From NCBI RefSeq assembly GCF_021278985.1, contig NZ_CP082833.1:806001-870000 (forward strand): a stretch of 64,000 bases of DNA. Direction: 5' to 3'. The DNA comes from Citrobacter rodentium NBRC 105723 = DSM 16636 (GTDB lineage: Bacteria > Pseudomonadota > Gammaproteobacteria > Enterobacterales > Enterobacteriaceae). A program made the translations under genes and the position numbers. Below are positions 20,847-35,859 of this stretch, piece after piece. The notes beneath the pieces are model-generated. The model had not been told where the DNA came from. It saw only the letters and a list, made by a program, of their open reading frames with translations, and ran no database searches. Position 1 is the stretch's first letter. The number at the start of each line of letters is the position of its first letter.

Positions 20847-21061
20847 CGGCTTGCTGATAGCAGAAGGCCAGTGGTAAAAAAGCGATTCACTTTCTTGCCG
20901 CTGGCCTCTTGATTCCCCCGATTGCCGTGCTTCCCTTTGCGCACGTAGCTCCCTTTGCCCTTCTTATTTTTTTCAACACGCTGTCTGAACAGCGGGTCAT
21001 GCAATAATGCCTCAATGGCATTGTCTTTAATCTGCCCTTTCGTATGCTGATAACGGCTCAT
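20843..21061 (-). CDS. arfA: Alternative ribosome-rescue factor A
   Basis: A 72-residue basic protein that enters ribosomes stalled on nonstop mRNA and recruits RF2. The working part is about residues 1-48 (MSRYQHTKGQIKDNAIEALL and the KGKGSYVRKGKHGNRGN basic stretch). The C-terminal hydrophobic tail (FFTTGLLLSA) is the degron region of the full-length protein. In E. coli the mRNA is cut by RNase III in a hairpin near its 3' end, so active truncated ArfA is made only when tmRNA fails; a hairpin is present at the same place here. Confidence 0.94.
   Translation of the reverse strand: MSRYQHTKGQIKDNAIEALLHDPLFRQRVEKNKKGKGSYVRKGKHGNRGNQEASGKKVNRFFTTGLLLSASR
20864..20907 (-). other. Hairpin in arfA 3' coding region (RNase III target candidate)
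   Basis: aggccagcggcaa and ttaccactggcct pair around a 17-18-base loop on the arfA RNA (two C/A mismatches); the mscL-sense RNA would form the same stem with G-U pairs. The place agrees with the RNase III-cleaved hairpin known from E. coli arfA. Confidence 0.6.
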
Positions 21062-21116
21062 AAATGCTCCTGTAATGTCATTAACGGCGCGAGTGTAGTC
21101 CTGATTGCTGCATAAA

Positions 21117-21542
21117 TCAACAGCCTGACTTCACCCCGCTTGCCCCTTGTTCCAGCGCTTCCAGAATCGAACAATACACGCTGCTGTGCGCGCTACCGCA
21201 GCAGGCGTCGTTCAGGCGCTGTAACGAACGCTGCATCGTTTGCAGCTCTGCAATTCTTGCCTCAACCTCTTTGAGTCTTTGCTGGACGATGCCTTTGGAC
21301 TCCTGGCAGGTATGATGTTCAGGATCGATGCGGATCGACAGCAGTTCGCGGATCGACTCAAGGGTAAACCCCAGCTGTCGCGCGTAGCGAATAAACTTCA
21401 GCCGTTGAAGGTCGCTTTCGGTATACAAACGAAACCCGCCTTCCGTACGTACCTCATGTTCCATCATGTGCTGTTTTTCATAGTAGCGAATGGTGTCTGG
21501 AGTGACTTCCGCCAGTTTCGCTATTTCACCAATACGGTACAT
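21117..21542 (-). CDS. zntR: Zinc-responsive MerR-family activator ZntR
   Basis: A 141-residue dimeric regulator that activates the zntA Zn/Cd/Pb export ATPase gene. The winged HTH begins MYRIGEIAKLAEVTPDTIRYYEK; a coiled-coil follows; metal ligands are the Cys in HHTCQESKG and CCGSAHSSVYC near the C terminus. The start at 21542 gives the family N terminus; an in-frame ATG 18 codons upstream lies inside yhdN. One base separates it from the yhdN stop. Confidence 0.95.
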   Translation of the reverse strand: MYRIGEIAKLAEVTPDTIRYYEKQHMMEHEVRTEGGFRLYTESDLQRLKFIRYARQLGFTLESIRELLSIRIDPEHHTCQESKGIVQQRLKEVEARIAELQTMQRSLQRLNDACCGSAHSSVYCSILEALEQGASGVKSGC

Positions 21543-21543
21543 A

Positions 21544-21921
21544 TCAGCTCCGTGGGTTGTCAGCGATCTTATGCCGCAGTTTCTCAGCGTATTCACCCCT
21601 GAGAAATTCTGTGCTCAAACCAGCCTGGCGTAGCTTAATTTCCAGTAACGACAGGCGGCGGCTTATTTCCTGAAACTGAGGATCATCCTGCCGTATCCCA
21701 TTTAACAAATCCAGCAACGCGATCGCCTCTTTACGCTGCTCCAGCTCCGGCGGAAGACAACCTGCATTTTTCAGCAAGCGATAGCCCGCCCGTAATTCTG
21801 CGGGTACATGTGAATCATCATCAAGAATGAGCGGTTCACCGTGTCCAGGCAGATGATCAAATTCGCCTTTAGACTGCGCTTCGAGAATATGGCGCTCTGC
21901 CCACTGGTCAAGTAACCACAT
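21544..21921 (-). CDS. yhdN: DUF1992 protein YhdN
   Basis: A 125-residue cytosolic protein similar to the N-terminal J-like DUF1992 family (MWLLDQWAERHI start, LPGHGEPLILDDDSHVP motif, then helical RRLSLLEIKLRQAGLS). Function unknown. First gene of a yhdN-zntR pair; it runs away from the alpha operon terminator. Confidence 0.88.
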   Translation of the reverse strand: MWLLDQWAERHILEAQSKGEFDHLPGHGEPLILDDDSHVPAELRAGYRLLKNAGCLPPELEQRKEAIALLDLLNGIRQDDPQFQEISRRLSLLEIKLRQAGLSTEFLRGEYAEKLRHKIADNPRS

Positions 21922-21986
21922 AAGACGCTCCAGGGGATGAACAAAAAGAGTACGGCTATTGTAGGTAAGTGGGGATCCTGCGGATA

Positions 21987-22015
21987 TAAAAAAACCCGCC
22001 GAAGCGGGTTTTTTT
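21987..22015. terminator. Alpha operon terminator
   Basis: aacccgc-cgaa-gcgggtt flanked by A7 and T7, a strong bidirectional hairpin (TTCG tetraloop on the minus strand) about 14 bases beyond the rplQ stop. Confidence 0.93.
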
Positions 22016-22028
22016 ACGTTACTACAGA

Positions 22029-22415
22029 TTACTCTGCAGCAGCTTCTGCTTTCGATTCAGAGCGATCAACCAGCTCGATGTATGCCATCGGCGCGTTGTC
22101 GCCTGCACGGAAGCCACACTTCAGAATACGAGTGTAACCACCGGCGCGGCTCGCGAAACGCGGGCCCAGCTCGTTAAACAGTTTTGCCACGATCTCGTTA
22201 TCACGAGTACGGGCGAATGCCAGACGACGATTAGCTACGCTATCAGTCTTGGCAAGAGTAATCAGCGGCTCAACTACGCGGCGCAGCTCTTTCGCTTTAG
22301 GCAGGGTCGTCTTGATGATTTCATGACGAACCAGTGAACCTGCCATGTTACGGAACATAGCCTGGCGATGGCTGCTGTTGCGGTTCAGTTGACGACCACT
22401 CTTACGATGGCGCAT
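22029..22415 (-). CDS. rplQ: 50S ribosomal protein L17
   Basis: 128 residues, starting MRHRKSGRQLNRNSSHRQAM. L17 sits near the exit side of the large subunit. The C terminus (SESKAEAAAE) is one residue longer than the E. coli form as I recall it. Last gene of the alpha operon. Confidence 0.97.
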   Translation of the reverse strand: MRHRKSGRQLNRNSSHRQAMFRNMAGSLVRHEIIKTTLPKAKELRRVVEPLITLAKTDSVANRRLAFARTRDNEIVAKLFNELGPRFASRAGGYTRILKCGFRAGDNAPMAYIELVDRSESKAEAAAE

Positions 22416-22455
22416 GACCTTATCCTTCTCAGTAAAACCTTAACCTGTGATCCGG

Positions 22456-23445
22456 TTACTCGTCAGCGATGCTTGCCGGTGGCCAGTTTTCCAGGCGCAT
22501 ACCCAGAGACAGTCCACGGGAAGCCAGCACGTCTTTAATCTCGGTAAGAGATTTTTTACCAAGGTTAGGCGTCTTAAGAAGCTCAACCTCAGTACGCTGT
22601 ACCAGATCACCGATATAGTGGATAGCTTCTGCTTTAAGGCAGTTAGCAGAGCGGACAGTCAATTCCAGATCGTCAACAGGGCGCAGCAGGATCGGATCGA
22701 ACTCTGGTTTCTCTTCTTTCACTTCCGGCTGACGTACATCACGTAAGTCAACGAAAGCTTCCAGTTGTTCAGCCAGAATGGTCGCCGCACGACGAATCGC
22801 CTCTTCAGGATCGATTGTGCCGTTGGTTTCCATTTCGATGACCAGCTTGTCCAGGTCGGTACGCTGTTCTACACGCGCTGCTTCAACATTGTAGGCAATA
22901 CGCTCTACAGGGCTGTAGCATGCGTCGACCAGCAGACGGCCGATTGGGCGCTCATCTTCTTCCGAATGAATTCGGGTAGAAGCCGGCACATAACCACGAC
23001 CGCGCTGAACTTTGATACGCATGCTAATAGACGCGTTCTCATCGGTCAGGTGGCAGATCACGTGCTGCGGCTTGACGATTTCGACATCACCGTCGTGGGT
23101 AATGTCGGCTGCAGTCACAGGGCCAATGCCAGATTTATTCAAGGTAAGAATAACTTCATCTTTACCCTGAACTCTCACCGCCAGCCCTTTCAGGTTGAGC
23201 AGGATTTCCAGGATGTCTTCCTGAACGCCTTCTTTGGTGCTGTACTCATGTAGTACACCATCAATCTCAACCTCGGTCACCGCGCAACCCGGCATCGATG
23301 AGAGCAGAATACGGCGCAGTGCGTTACCTAAAGTATGGCCGAAGCCACGCTCTAAAGGCTCAAGGGTCACCTTGGCGTGCGTCGAACTCACTTGCTCGAT
23401 ATCTACCAGGCGCGGTTTTAGAAACTCTGTCACAGAACCCTGCAT
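22456..23445 (-). CDS. rpoA: RNA polymerase alpha subunit
   Basis: 329 residues, as in E. coli. The N-terminal domain (about 1-235) dimerises and assembles beta and beta'; [21 protein letters not shown] is the conserved dimer helix. A linker ([11 protein letters not shown]) leads to the C-terminal domain, which holds the UP-element and activator contact RSANCLKAE. Also present are the HhH-like [10 protein letters not shown] motifs. Fourth gene of the alpha operon, between rpsD and rplQ. Confidence 0.98.
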
Positions 23446-23470
23446 TGTGTCCTCTCTTTGGTACTAAGCT

Positions 23471-24091
23471 TTACTTGGAGTAAAGCTCGACGATCAGGTG
23501 TTCGTTAATGTCCGCAGACAGATCAGAACGCTCAGGCTTACGCTTGTACGTACCTTCCATCTTGCCAGCATCAACTTCCAGCCAGGTTGGCTTTTCACGC
23601 TGCTCAGCCAGCTCCAGAGCGGCTTTCACGCGAGACTGCTTCTTCGCTTTCTCACGAATGCTAACAACGTCATTCGGACTAACCTGATAAGAAGCGATGT
23701 TAACAACACGACCGTTTACCATAACAGCTTTGTGGCTAACCAGCTGGCGTGCTTCTGCACGAGTGGCGCCGAAGCCCATACGGTATACAACGTTGTCCAG
23801 ACGACCTTCCAGCAGAGCCAACAGGTTTTCACCGGTGTTGCCTTTCAGACGTGCTGCTTCTTTGTAGTAGTTACGGAACTGACGCTCCAGCACACCGTAG
23901 ATACGGCGAACTTTTTGCTTTTCACGCAACTGCACACCATAGTCAGACAGACGCGGTTTACGCGCACCGTGCTGGCCAGGAGCTTGTTCAATTTTACACT
24001 TGGTATCGATCGCGCGAACGCCAGACTTAAGGAATAAGTCGGTGCCCTCACGACGGCTCAGCTTGAGCTTAGGACCCAAATATCTTGCCAT
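23471..24091 (-). CDS. rpsD: 30S ribosomal protein S4
   Basis: 206 residues. S4 nucleates 30S body assembly on 16S rRNA and represses translation of the alpha operon by binding the pseudoknot before rpsM. It lacks the zinc-binding cysteines of some S4 proteins; the S4 RNA-binding domain is RLDNVVYRMGFGATRAEARQ. Confidence 0.98.
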   Translation of the reverse strand: MARYLGPKLKLSRREGTDLFLKSGVRAIDTKCKIEQAPGQHGARKPRLSDYGVQLREKQKVRRIYGVLERQFRNYYKEAARLKGNTGENLLALLEGRLDNVVYRMGFGATRAEARQLVSHKAVMVNGRVVNIASYQVSPNDVVSIREKAKKQSRVKAALELAEQREKPTWLEVDAGKMEGTYKRKPERSDLSADINEHLIVELYSK

Positions 24092-24124
24092 TTTCTTTCT
24101 CCAACAAACCTGGAAAACGAAGCG

Positions 24125-24517
<393 letters not shown>

Positions 24518-24530
24518 TCAATCACCCCGA

Positions 24531-24887
24531 TTATTTCTTGATCGGTTTGCGCGGACCCTTACGGGTACGTGCGTTGGTCTTGGTACGCTGACCGCGAACC
24601 GGGAGACCACGACGATGACGCAAACCGCGATAGCAACCAAGATCCATCAGGCGCTTGATGCTCATGCTGATTTCACGGCGCAGATCACCTTCAACGACAA
24701 ATTTGGCAACTTCGTCACGCAGCGTGTCGATTTGTCCTTCAGACAGCTCACTGATCTTAACATTTTCAGCGATACCCGCTGCAGCCAGGATGGCTTTAGA
24801 ACGGGTCTTACCGATGCCGTAGATCGAAGTTAATGCGATCACAGCATGTTTCTGATCAGGAATGTTAATGCCTGCTATACGGGCCAC
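24531..24887 (-). CDS. rpsM: 30S ribosomal protein S13
   Basis: 118 residues. S13 forms intersubunit bridges in the 30S head; the basic C terminus (RTKTNARTRKGPRKPIKK) reaches the P-site tRNA. The start codon is GTG (24887), as in E. coli, inside the S4-controlled leader; ggag lies upstream (taggagtgcatagtg). First gene of the alpha operon. Confidence 0.97.
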   Translation of the reverse strand: MARIAGINIPDQKHAVIALTSIYGIGKTRSKAILAAAGIAENVKISELSEGQIDTLRDEVAKFVVEGDLRREISMSIKRLMDLGCYRGLRHRRGLPVRGQRTKTNARTRKGPRKPIKK

Positions 24888-24986
24888 TATGCACTCCTAC
24901 TATTTAATATGTACGCACCATGCTGAAAAGCCCGTTTTCAGGATACTCAAATGGAAACGTACAGACATACAAAAGATTGGCTGGCT

Positions 24987-25015
24987 AATCTAGCCAGCTC
25001 AACCCAACTTTGCAA
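24987..25015 (-). promoter_or_regulatory. Alpha operon promoter
   Basis: -35 ttgcaa (25015-25010) and -10 tagatt (24992-24987) on the minus strand with a 17-base spacer. The ~100-base leader to rpsM includes words able to form the nested pseudoknot bound by S4. An inverted repeat (ggctggctaatctagccagc) overlaps the -10 region. Confidence 0.7.
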
Positions 25016-25033
25016 GAAAAATATGCGAATAAA

Positions 25034-26513
<1,480 letters not shown>

Positions 26514-26520
26514 CTGCTAC

Positions 26521-26955
26521 TTATTCCTCGATTTTACCGCCAGCAGCTTCGATAGCAGCACGAGCGCCTTTCGTAACACGCAGGCCGCGAACAGTTACCG
26601 GAGTAGTGACTTCACCAGACATGATCACTTTCGCGAACTCGATCTGGATACCGATAATGTTAGCCGCTTTCAGCGTATTCAGGTCTACCACGCCGCCTTC
26701 TACTTTAGCCAGGTCAGACAGACGAACTTCGGCTGTAATCGCTGCTTTACGAGAAGTGAAGCCGAATTTCGGCAGACGACGGTACAGAGGCATCTGACCA
26801 CCCTCGAAACCGCGACGTACGCCACCGCCAGAACGAGACTTCTGACCTTTGTGACCACGACCACCGGTTTTACCGAGGCCAGAACCGATACCACGACCCA
26901 GGCGTTTACCCGCCTTTTTGGAGCCTTCGGCCGGAGACAGAGTATTTAAACGCAT
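26521..26955 (-). CDS. rplO: 50S ribosomal protein L15
   Basis: 144 residues. The Gly/Arg-rich N-terminal extension (GRGIGSGLGKTGGRGHKGQKS) runs into the 23S core. Seven bases before secY. Confidence 0.97.
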   Translation of the reverse strand: MRLNTLSPAEGSKKAGKRLGRGIGSGLGKTGGRGHKGQKSRSGGGVRRGFEGGQMPLYRRLPKFGFTSRKAAITAEVRLSDLAKVEGGVVDLNTLKAANIIGIQIEFAKVIMSGEVTTPVTVRGLRVTKGARAAIEAAGGKIEE

Positions 26956-26958
26956 CTC

Positions 26959-27138
26959 TTACTCCTCAACTTTAACCATGAAGGAAACCGCGTTGACCAT
27001 ACCACGAACAGCAGGAGTATCCTCACGTTCTACGGTGTGACCAATACGACGCAGACCCAGGCCAAGCAGCGTTGCCTTGTGTTTCGGCAGACGACCGATT
27101 GCACTGCGGGTTTGAGTAATTTTAATAGTCTTTGCCAT
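26959..27138 (-). CDS. rpmD: 50S ribosomal protein L30
   Basis: 59 residues ([12 protein letters not shown] ... VSFMVKVEE), too short for many ORF callers. Ferredoxin-like small 50S protein. Three bases on each side separate it from rpsE and rplO. Confidence 0.96.
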
Positions 27139-27141
27139 GGT

Positions 27142-27654
<513 letters not shown>

Positions 27655-27659
27655 CTACC

Positions 27660-28013
27660 TTAGAACTGAAGGCCAGCTTCACGGGCAGCATCTGCCAGTG
27701 CCTGGACACGACCATGATATTGGAACCCGGAACGGTCAAAGGACACATCTTTGATGCCTTTTTCCAGAGCGCGTTCAGCGACAGCTTTACCCACAGCTGC
27801 AGCCGCGTCTTTGTTACCGGTGTACTTCAGTTGTTCAGCGATAGCTTTTTCTACAGTAGAAGCAGCTACCAGAACTTCAGAACCGTTCGGTGCAATTACC
27901 TGTGCGTAAATATGACGCGGGGTACGATGTACCACCAGGCGAGTTGCGCCCAGCTCTTTGAGCTTGCGGCGTGCGCGGGTCGCACGACGGATACGAGCAG
28001 ATTTCTTATCCAT
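27660..28013 (-). CDS. rplR: 50S ribosomal protein L18
   Basis: 117 residues. Binds 5S rRNA with L5 at the central protuberance; the basic N terminus (KKSARIRRATRARRKLKELG) makes the RNA contact. Confidence 0.97.
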   Translation of the reverse strand: MDKKSARIRRATRARRKLKELGATRLVVHRTPRHIYAQVIAPNGSEVLVAASTVEKAIAEQLKYTGNKDAAAAVGKAVAERALEKGIKDVSFDRSGFQYHGRVQALADAAREAGLQF

Positions 28014-28022
28014 AGTGTTACC

Positions 28023-28556
28023 TTACTTCTTCTTAGCCTCTTTGGTACGCACGACTTCGTCGGCGTAACGAACACCCTTGCCTTTGTAAGGCTCAGGACG
28101 ACGGTAGGCGCGCAGATCTGCTGCAACCTGGCCGATCACCTGCTTATCAGCGCCTTTCAGCACGATTTCAGTTTGAGTCGGGCACTCTGCAGTAATCCCT
28201 GCCGGCAGCTGATGGTCAACCGGGTGAGAGAAACCTAAAGACAGGTTTACTACATTCCCTTTGACCGCTGCACGATAACCTACACCAACCAGCTGCAGCT
28301 TCTTATTGAAGCCTTCGGTAACACCGATAACCATTGAGTTCAGCAGGGCACGCGCGGTACCAGCCTGAGCCCAACCGTCTACGTAACCATCACGCGGACC
28401 GAAGGTCAGTGCATTATCTGCATGTTTAACTTCAACAGCATCGTTGAGAGTACGAGTCAGCTCGCCGTTTTTACCTTTGATCGTAATAACCTGACCGTTG
28501 ATTTTTACATCAACGCCGGCAGGAACAACGACCGGTGCTTTAGCAACACGAGACAT
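28023..28556 (-). CDS. rplF: 50S ribosomal protein L6
   Basis: 177 residues, two related domains. It lies by the sarcin-ricin loop near the EF-G site. The C-terminal RRPEPYKGKGVRYADE motif is conserved. Confidence 0.97.
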   Translation of the reverse strand: MSRVAKAPVVVPAGVDVKINGQVITIKGKNGELTRTLNDAVEVKHADNALTFGPRDGYVDGWAQAGTARALLNSMVIGVTEGFNKKLQLVGVGYRAAVKGNVVNLSLGFSHPVDHQLPAGITAECPTQTEIVLKGADKQVIGQVAADLRAYRRPEPYKGKGVRYADEVVRTKEAKKK

Positions 28557-28568
28557 TTTTTCCTCCGA

Positions 28569-28961
28569 TTAGGCTACGTAGCAGATAATTTCGCCGCCAA
28601 GACCAGCCTGGCGCGCTGCACGATCAGTCATAACACCTTTAGAGGTAGAAACAACTGCGATACCCAGTCCCGCCATAACTTTCGGCAGCTCATCTTTACG
28701 TTTATAGATGCGCAGACCTGGGCGGCTGACACGCTGAATGCTTTCTACAACAGCTTTACCCTGGAAATACTTAAGAGTAACTTCCAGTTCCGGCTTGGTG
28801 TCGCCTTCAACTTTAAAATCTTCGATAAAACCTTCTTCCTTCAGCACGTTGGCGATTGCCACTTTCAGCTTGGAGGAAGGCATGGTGACCGCAGCTTTGT
28901 TCGCGGCCTGACCGTTACGGATACGGGTCAGCATATCCGCGATCGGATCTTGCATGCTCAT
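28569..28961 (-). CDS. rpsH: 30S ribosomal protein S8
   Basis: 130 residues. Central-domain 16S binder and translational repressor of the spc operon through a site at the rplE start. Ends with STSKGVMTDRAARQAGLGGE, the conserved RNA-binding C terminus. Confidence 0.97.
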   Translation of the reverse strand: MSMQDPIADMLTRIRNGQAANKAAVTMPSSKLKVAIANVLKEEGFIEDFKVEGDTKPELEVTLKYFQGKAVVESIQRVSRPGLRIYKRKDELPKVMAGLGIAVVSTSKGVMTDRAARQAGLGGEIICYVA

Positions 28962-28994
28962 CTGTCTTTACTCCCGTGATTCAATTGGTGACAA

Positions 28995-29300
28995 TTACCA
29001 GCTAGCCTTTTTCAAGCCTGGTACTTCACCGCGCATTGCGGCTTCACGTAGCTTGATACGGCTCAACCCGAACTTGCCCACATAACCATGTGGACGACCT
29101 GTTTGACGGCAGCGGTTACGCTGACGAGACGGGCTGGAATCACGCGGCAGAGTCTGCAGCTTAAGAACAGCGTTCCAACGTTCTTCGTCGGAAGCGTTCA
29201 CATCAGAGATGATTGCTTTCAGTTCAGCGCGTTTCGCGAAGTATTTATCAGCTAAAGCTACGCGTTTTACTTCGCGTGCTTTCATTGATTGCTTAGCCAT
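28995..29300 (-). CDS. rpsN: 30S ribosomal protein S14
   Basis: 101 residues: the long, zinc-independent S14 form without CxxC pairs. Ends GLSRIKLREAAMRGEVPGLKKASW. Head protein of the 30S. Confidence 0.97.
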   Translation of the reverse strand: MAKQSMKAREVKRVALADKYFAKRAELKAIISDVNASDEERWNAVLKLQTLPRDSSPSRQRNRCRQTGRPHGYVGKFGLSRIKLREAAMRGEVPGLKKASW

Positions 29301-29314
29301 TCAGTAACCCTACC

Positions 29315-29854
29315 TTACTTGCGGAACGGGAAGTCAAAGGCAGCCAGCAGAGCACGGCCTTCTTCGTCAGATTTCGCAGTAGTGGTAATGGTAATATCCA
29401 AACCACGAACGCGGTCGACTTTATCGTAGTCGATTTCTGGGAAGATGATCTGCTCACGGACACCCATGCTGTAGTTACCACGACCGTCAAAAGACTTAGC
29501 GGACAAGCCACGGAAGTCACGGATACGCGGTACAGCAATAGTGATCAGGCGCTCAAAGAACTCCCACATGCGTTCGCCACGCAGAGTTACTTTACAGCCG
29601 ATCGGATAGCCCTGACGGATTTTGAAGCCTGCAACAGATTTGCGTGCTTTGGTGATCAGCGGTTTTTGACCGGAGATTGCTGTCAGGTCTGCTGCTGCGT
29701 TATCCAGCAGTTTCTTGTCAGCGATCGCTTCACCAACACCCATGTTCAGGGTGATCTTCTCGACCCGAGGGACTTGCATGACAGAATTGTAGTTAAACTC
29801 AGTCATGAGTTTATTAACTACTTCGTCTTTGTAGTAATCATGCAGTTTCGCCAT
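29315..29854 (-). CDS. rplE: 50S ribosomal protein L5
   Basis: 179 residues. Binds 5S rRNA and contacts the P-site tRNA and S13. In E. coli the mRNA around this start carries the S8 regulatory site; the start region here (29840-29900) should be checked for that fold. Confidence 0.97.
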
Positions 29855-29868
29855 CGTACTACTCCAAA

Positions 29869-30565
<697 letters not shown>

Positions 30566-30643
30566 TTTAGTGCTCCGCTAATGTCAACTACTACTGAGAC
30601 CCGAAATCAGGTCGTTAAAAAAGCCCCATATCGGGGGCGCGGC

Positions 30644-30649
30644 ATTATA
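30644..30649 (-). promoter_or_regulatory. spc operon promoter (-10 box)
   Basis: TATAAT on the minus strand, 79 bases before rplN, in the gap after the S10 terminator. No good -35 hexamer lies at the right distance. The discriminator is GC-rich (GCCGCGCCCC), as expected for stringent control. Confidence 0.7.
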
Positions 30650-30677
30650 ACACCGCTCAAACGATATGGGTAGAAAA

Positions 30678-30707
30678 AATAAACGGCCCATCGCTGAGCC
30701 GTTTATT
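30678..30707 (-). terminator. S10 operon terminator
   Basis: aataaacggc and gccgtttatt form a 10-bp perfect stem followed, on the minus strand, by tttttct. Lies 20 bases beyond the rpsQ stop. Confidence 0.87.
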
Positions 30708-30727
30708 CATTGAGAATGCGTACTGTA

Positions 30728-30982
30728 TTACAGAACCGCTTTCTCTACAACGCGAACCAGTGTCCAGGACTTAGTCTTGGACAGCGGACGGCATTCACGG
30801 ATTTCAACCTTGTCGCCGATACCGCATTCGTTGTTCTCGTCATGTACGTGCAGTTTGGTCGTACGCTTAATGAATTTACCGTAGATCGGGTGTTTCACAA
30901 AACGTTCGATAGCAACAACAATGGATTTCTCCATTTTGTCGCTAACAACGCGACCTTGCAGAGTACGGATTTTATCGGTCAT
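30728..30982 (-). CDS. rpsQ: 30S ribosomal protein S17
   Basis: 84 residues, OB fold; primary 16S binder. Its start shares a base with the rpmC stop (TAATG). Last gene of the S10 operon. Confidence 0.97.
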   Translation of the reverse strand: MTDKIRTLQGRVVSDKMEKSIVVAIERFVKHPIYGKFIKRTTKLHVHDENNECGIGDKVEIRECRPLSKTKSWTLVRVVEKAVL

Positions 30983-31173
30983 TACGCACCCGCCTTCTCA
31001 GTCAGTAAAGTCTTAACGCGTGCGACATCACGACGCACTTGCTTCAACAGGTGAGACTGTTGCAGCTGGCCACTTGCAGCCTGCATACGCAGGTTGAACT
31101 GCTCACGCAGCAGGTTCAGCAGCTCGGTGTTCAGCTCTTCAACGCTCTTCTCACGCAGCTCTTTTGCTTTCAT
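30982..31173 (-). CDS. rpmC: 50S ribosomal protein L29
   Basis: 63 residues, two-helix hairpin ([19 protein letters not shown]). Beside L23 at the exit tunnel, where SRP and trigger factor dock. One-base overlaps with rplP and rpsQ. Confidence 0.97.
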
Positions 31174-31583
31174 TACATCACCGTCTTAGTTACAAAGGTG
31201 GTTTTAATCGGCAGTTTCGCTGCTGCCAGCTTGAATGCTTCACGGGCCAGCTCTTCCGGTACGCCGTCCATTTCATACAGGACTTTACCCGGCTGAATCA
31301 AGGCAACCCAATACTCCACGTTACCTTTACCTTTACCCATACGCACTGCCAGCGGCTTTTCAGTGATCGGTTTGTCCGGGAATACACGGATCCAGATCTT
31401 ACCTTGACGCTTAACTGCACGGGTCATAGCACGACGTGCTGCTTCGATCTGACGGGCAGTCAGACGACCACGGCCAACAGCTTTCAGACCGAAGCTGCCG
31501 AAGCTAACATCCGCGCCTGCAGCCAGACCGCGGTTACGGCCTTTGTGCATCTTACGGAATTTTGTACGCTTTGGTTGTAACAT
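31173..31583 (-). CDS. rplP: 50S ribosomal protein L16
   Basis: 136 residues. Helps position A-site t[26 protein letters not shown] is conserved, with the Arg in RMGKGKG as the residue hydroxylated in E. coli. Confidence 0.97.
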
Positions 31584-31595
31584 CAGCGACGCTCC

Positions 31596-32656
<1,061 letters not shown>

Positions 32657-32661
32657 CTACC

Positions 32662-32943
<282 letters not shown>

Positions 32944-32956
32944 TTATCCTCTAAAA

Positions 32957-33778
32957 TTATTTGCTACGGCGACGTACGATGAATTTATCAGTACGCTTGT
33001 TGCTGCGGGTCTTCTTACCTTTGGTCTGAACGCCCCACGGAGTTACCGGGTGCTTACCAAAGTTACGACCTTCACCACCACCATGTGGGTGGTCTACCGG
33101 GTTCATCGCAGTACCGCGAACGGTAGGACGAACGCCACGCCAGCGTGCAGCACCTGCTTTACCCAGAACGCGCAGCATATGCTCAGCATTGCCAACTTCG
33201 CCCAGAGTCGCACGGCAGTCTGCTTCGACTTTACGCATTTCACCAGAACGCAGACGCAGGGTGACATAAGCACCGTCACGTGCGACGATCTGAACGTAAG
33301 TACCCGCGGAACGCGCCAGCTGACCGCCTTTACCTGGTTTCATTTCTACGTTATGAACGGTAGAACCAACCGGGATATTACGCATCGGCAGGGTGTTGCC
33401 TGGTTTAATTGCAGCATCAACGCCAGATTGGATCTGGTCGCCAGCTTTCAGGCCTTTAGGGGCCAGAATGTAACGGCGCTCGCCGTCTTTGTACAGAACC
33501 AGCGCGATGTTCGCGGAACGGTTCGGATCGTACTCAAGACGCTCAACAACTGCCGGGATACCGTCTTTGTTACGTTTGAAGTCAACAATACGATAAGCCT
33601 GCTTGTGGCCACCACCGATGTGACGAGTGGTGATACGGCCATTGTTGTTACGACCACCGGTTTTGCTGTTTTTTTCCAGCAACGGAGCAAAAGGTTTGCC
33701 CTTGTGCAGCTCAGGGTTAACCACTTTAACTACGTGGCGACGACCCGGAGATGTCGGTTTACATTTAACAACTGCCAT
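32957..33778 (-). CDS. rplB: 50S ribosomal protein L2
   Basis: 273 residues. Needed for subunit joining and peptidyl transfer; the conserved His lies in NPVDHPHGGGEGRNFG. A 351-residue frame on the opposite strand here is a chance shadow. Confidence 0.98.
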   Translation of the reverse strand: MAVVKCKPTSPGRRHVVKVVNPELHKGKPFAPLLEKNSKTGGRNNNGRITTRHIGGGHKQAYRIVDFKRNKDGIPAVVERLEYDPNRSANIALVLYKDGERRYILAPKGLKAGDQIQSGVDAAIKPGNTLPMRNIPVGSTVHNVEMKPGKGGQLARSAGTYVQIVARDGAYVTLRLRSGEMRKVEADCRATLGEVGNAEHMLRVLGKAGAARWRGVRPTVRGTAMNPVDHPHGGGEGRNFGKHPVTPWGVQTKGKKTRSNKRTDKFIVRRRSK

Positions 33779-33795
33779 TGTATTACTCCTCCGAC

Positions 33796-35340
<1,545 letters not shown>

Positions 35341-35372
35341 TGTTTCAACCTCTCAATCGCTCGATGACCTGA

Positions 35373-35684
35373 TTAACCCAGGCTGATCTGCACGTCTACA
35401 CCGGCAGCCAGATCCAGACGCATCAGAGCATCAACGGTTTTTTCAGTTGGCTCAACGATGTCAACCAGACGCTTGTGAGTGCGGATTTCGTACTGGTCGC
35501 GCGCGTCTTTGTTAACGTGCGGGGAGATCAGAACGGTAAAGCGCTCTTTGCGGGTCGGCAGCGGGATCGGACCACGGACCTGCGCACCAGTGCGCTTGGC
35601 AGTCTCGACGATTTCCGCGGTTGATTGATCGATCAGACGATGATCAAACGCTTTCAGGCGGATACGGATTCTTTGGTTCTGCAT
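35373..35684 (-). CDS. rpsJ: 30S ribosomal protein S10 (NusE)
   Basis: 103 residues. Head protein of the 30S and, as NusE, partner of NusB on boxA in rRNA antitermination (boxA sites of this window at 11294 and 9211). First gene of the S10 operon. Confidence 0.97.
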
Positions 35685-35773
35685 GAGACCAGAGCTCCAA
35701 TTATTTTATAAACGAAAATGATTACTCCTCAGGCCCATTACGATTGATGGGAGAGTGTAACCGTTCTTACGTA

Positions 35774-35816
35774 GCTCCCCGATTGGGAGCATTGTCAGAT
35801 AGCCAAATCGGCTATC
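35774..35816 (-). promoter_or_regulatory. S10 operon leader hairpins (L4 attenuation region)
   Basis: Two stems stand in the leader: gctccc/gggagc (35774-35790) and gatagcc/ggctatc (35798-35816). The leader of about 170 bases and its position agree with the E. coli S10 leader, where L4 with NusA stops transcription at a hairpin. Which stem is the attenuator was not resolved here. Confidence 0.65.
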
Positions 35817-35859
35817 CAGGCTCGTAACGAACCTGCCGTCAACGAAGACAAGCCCGCGC

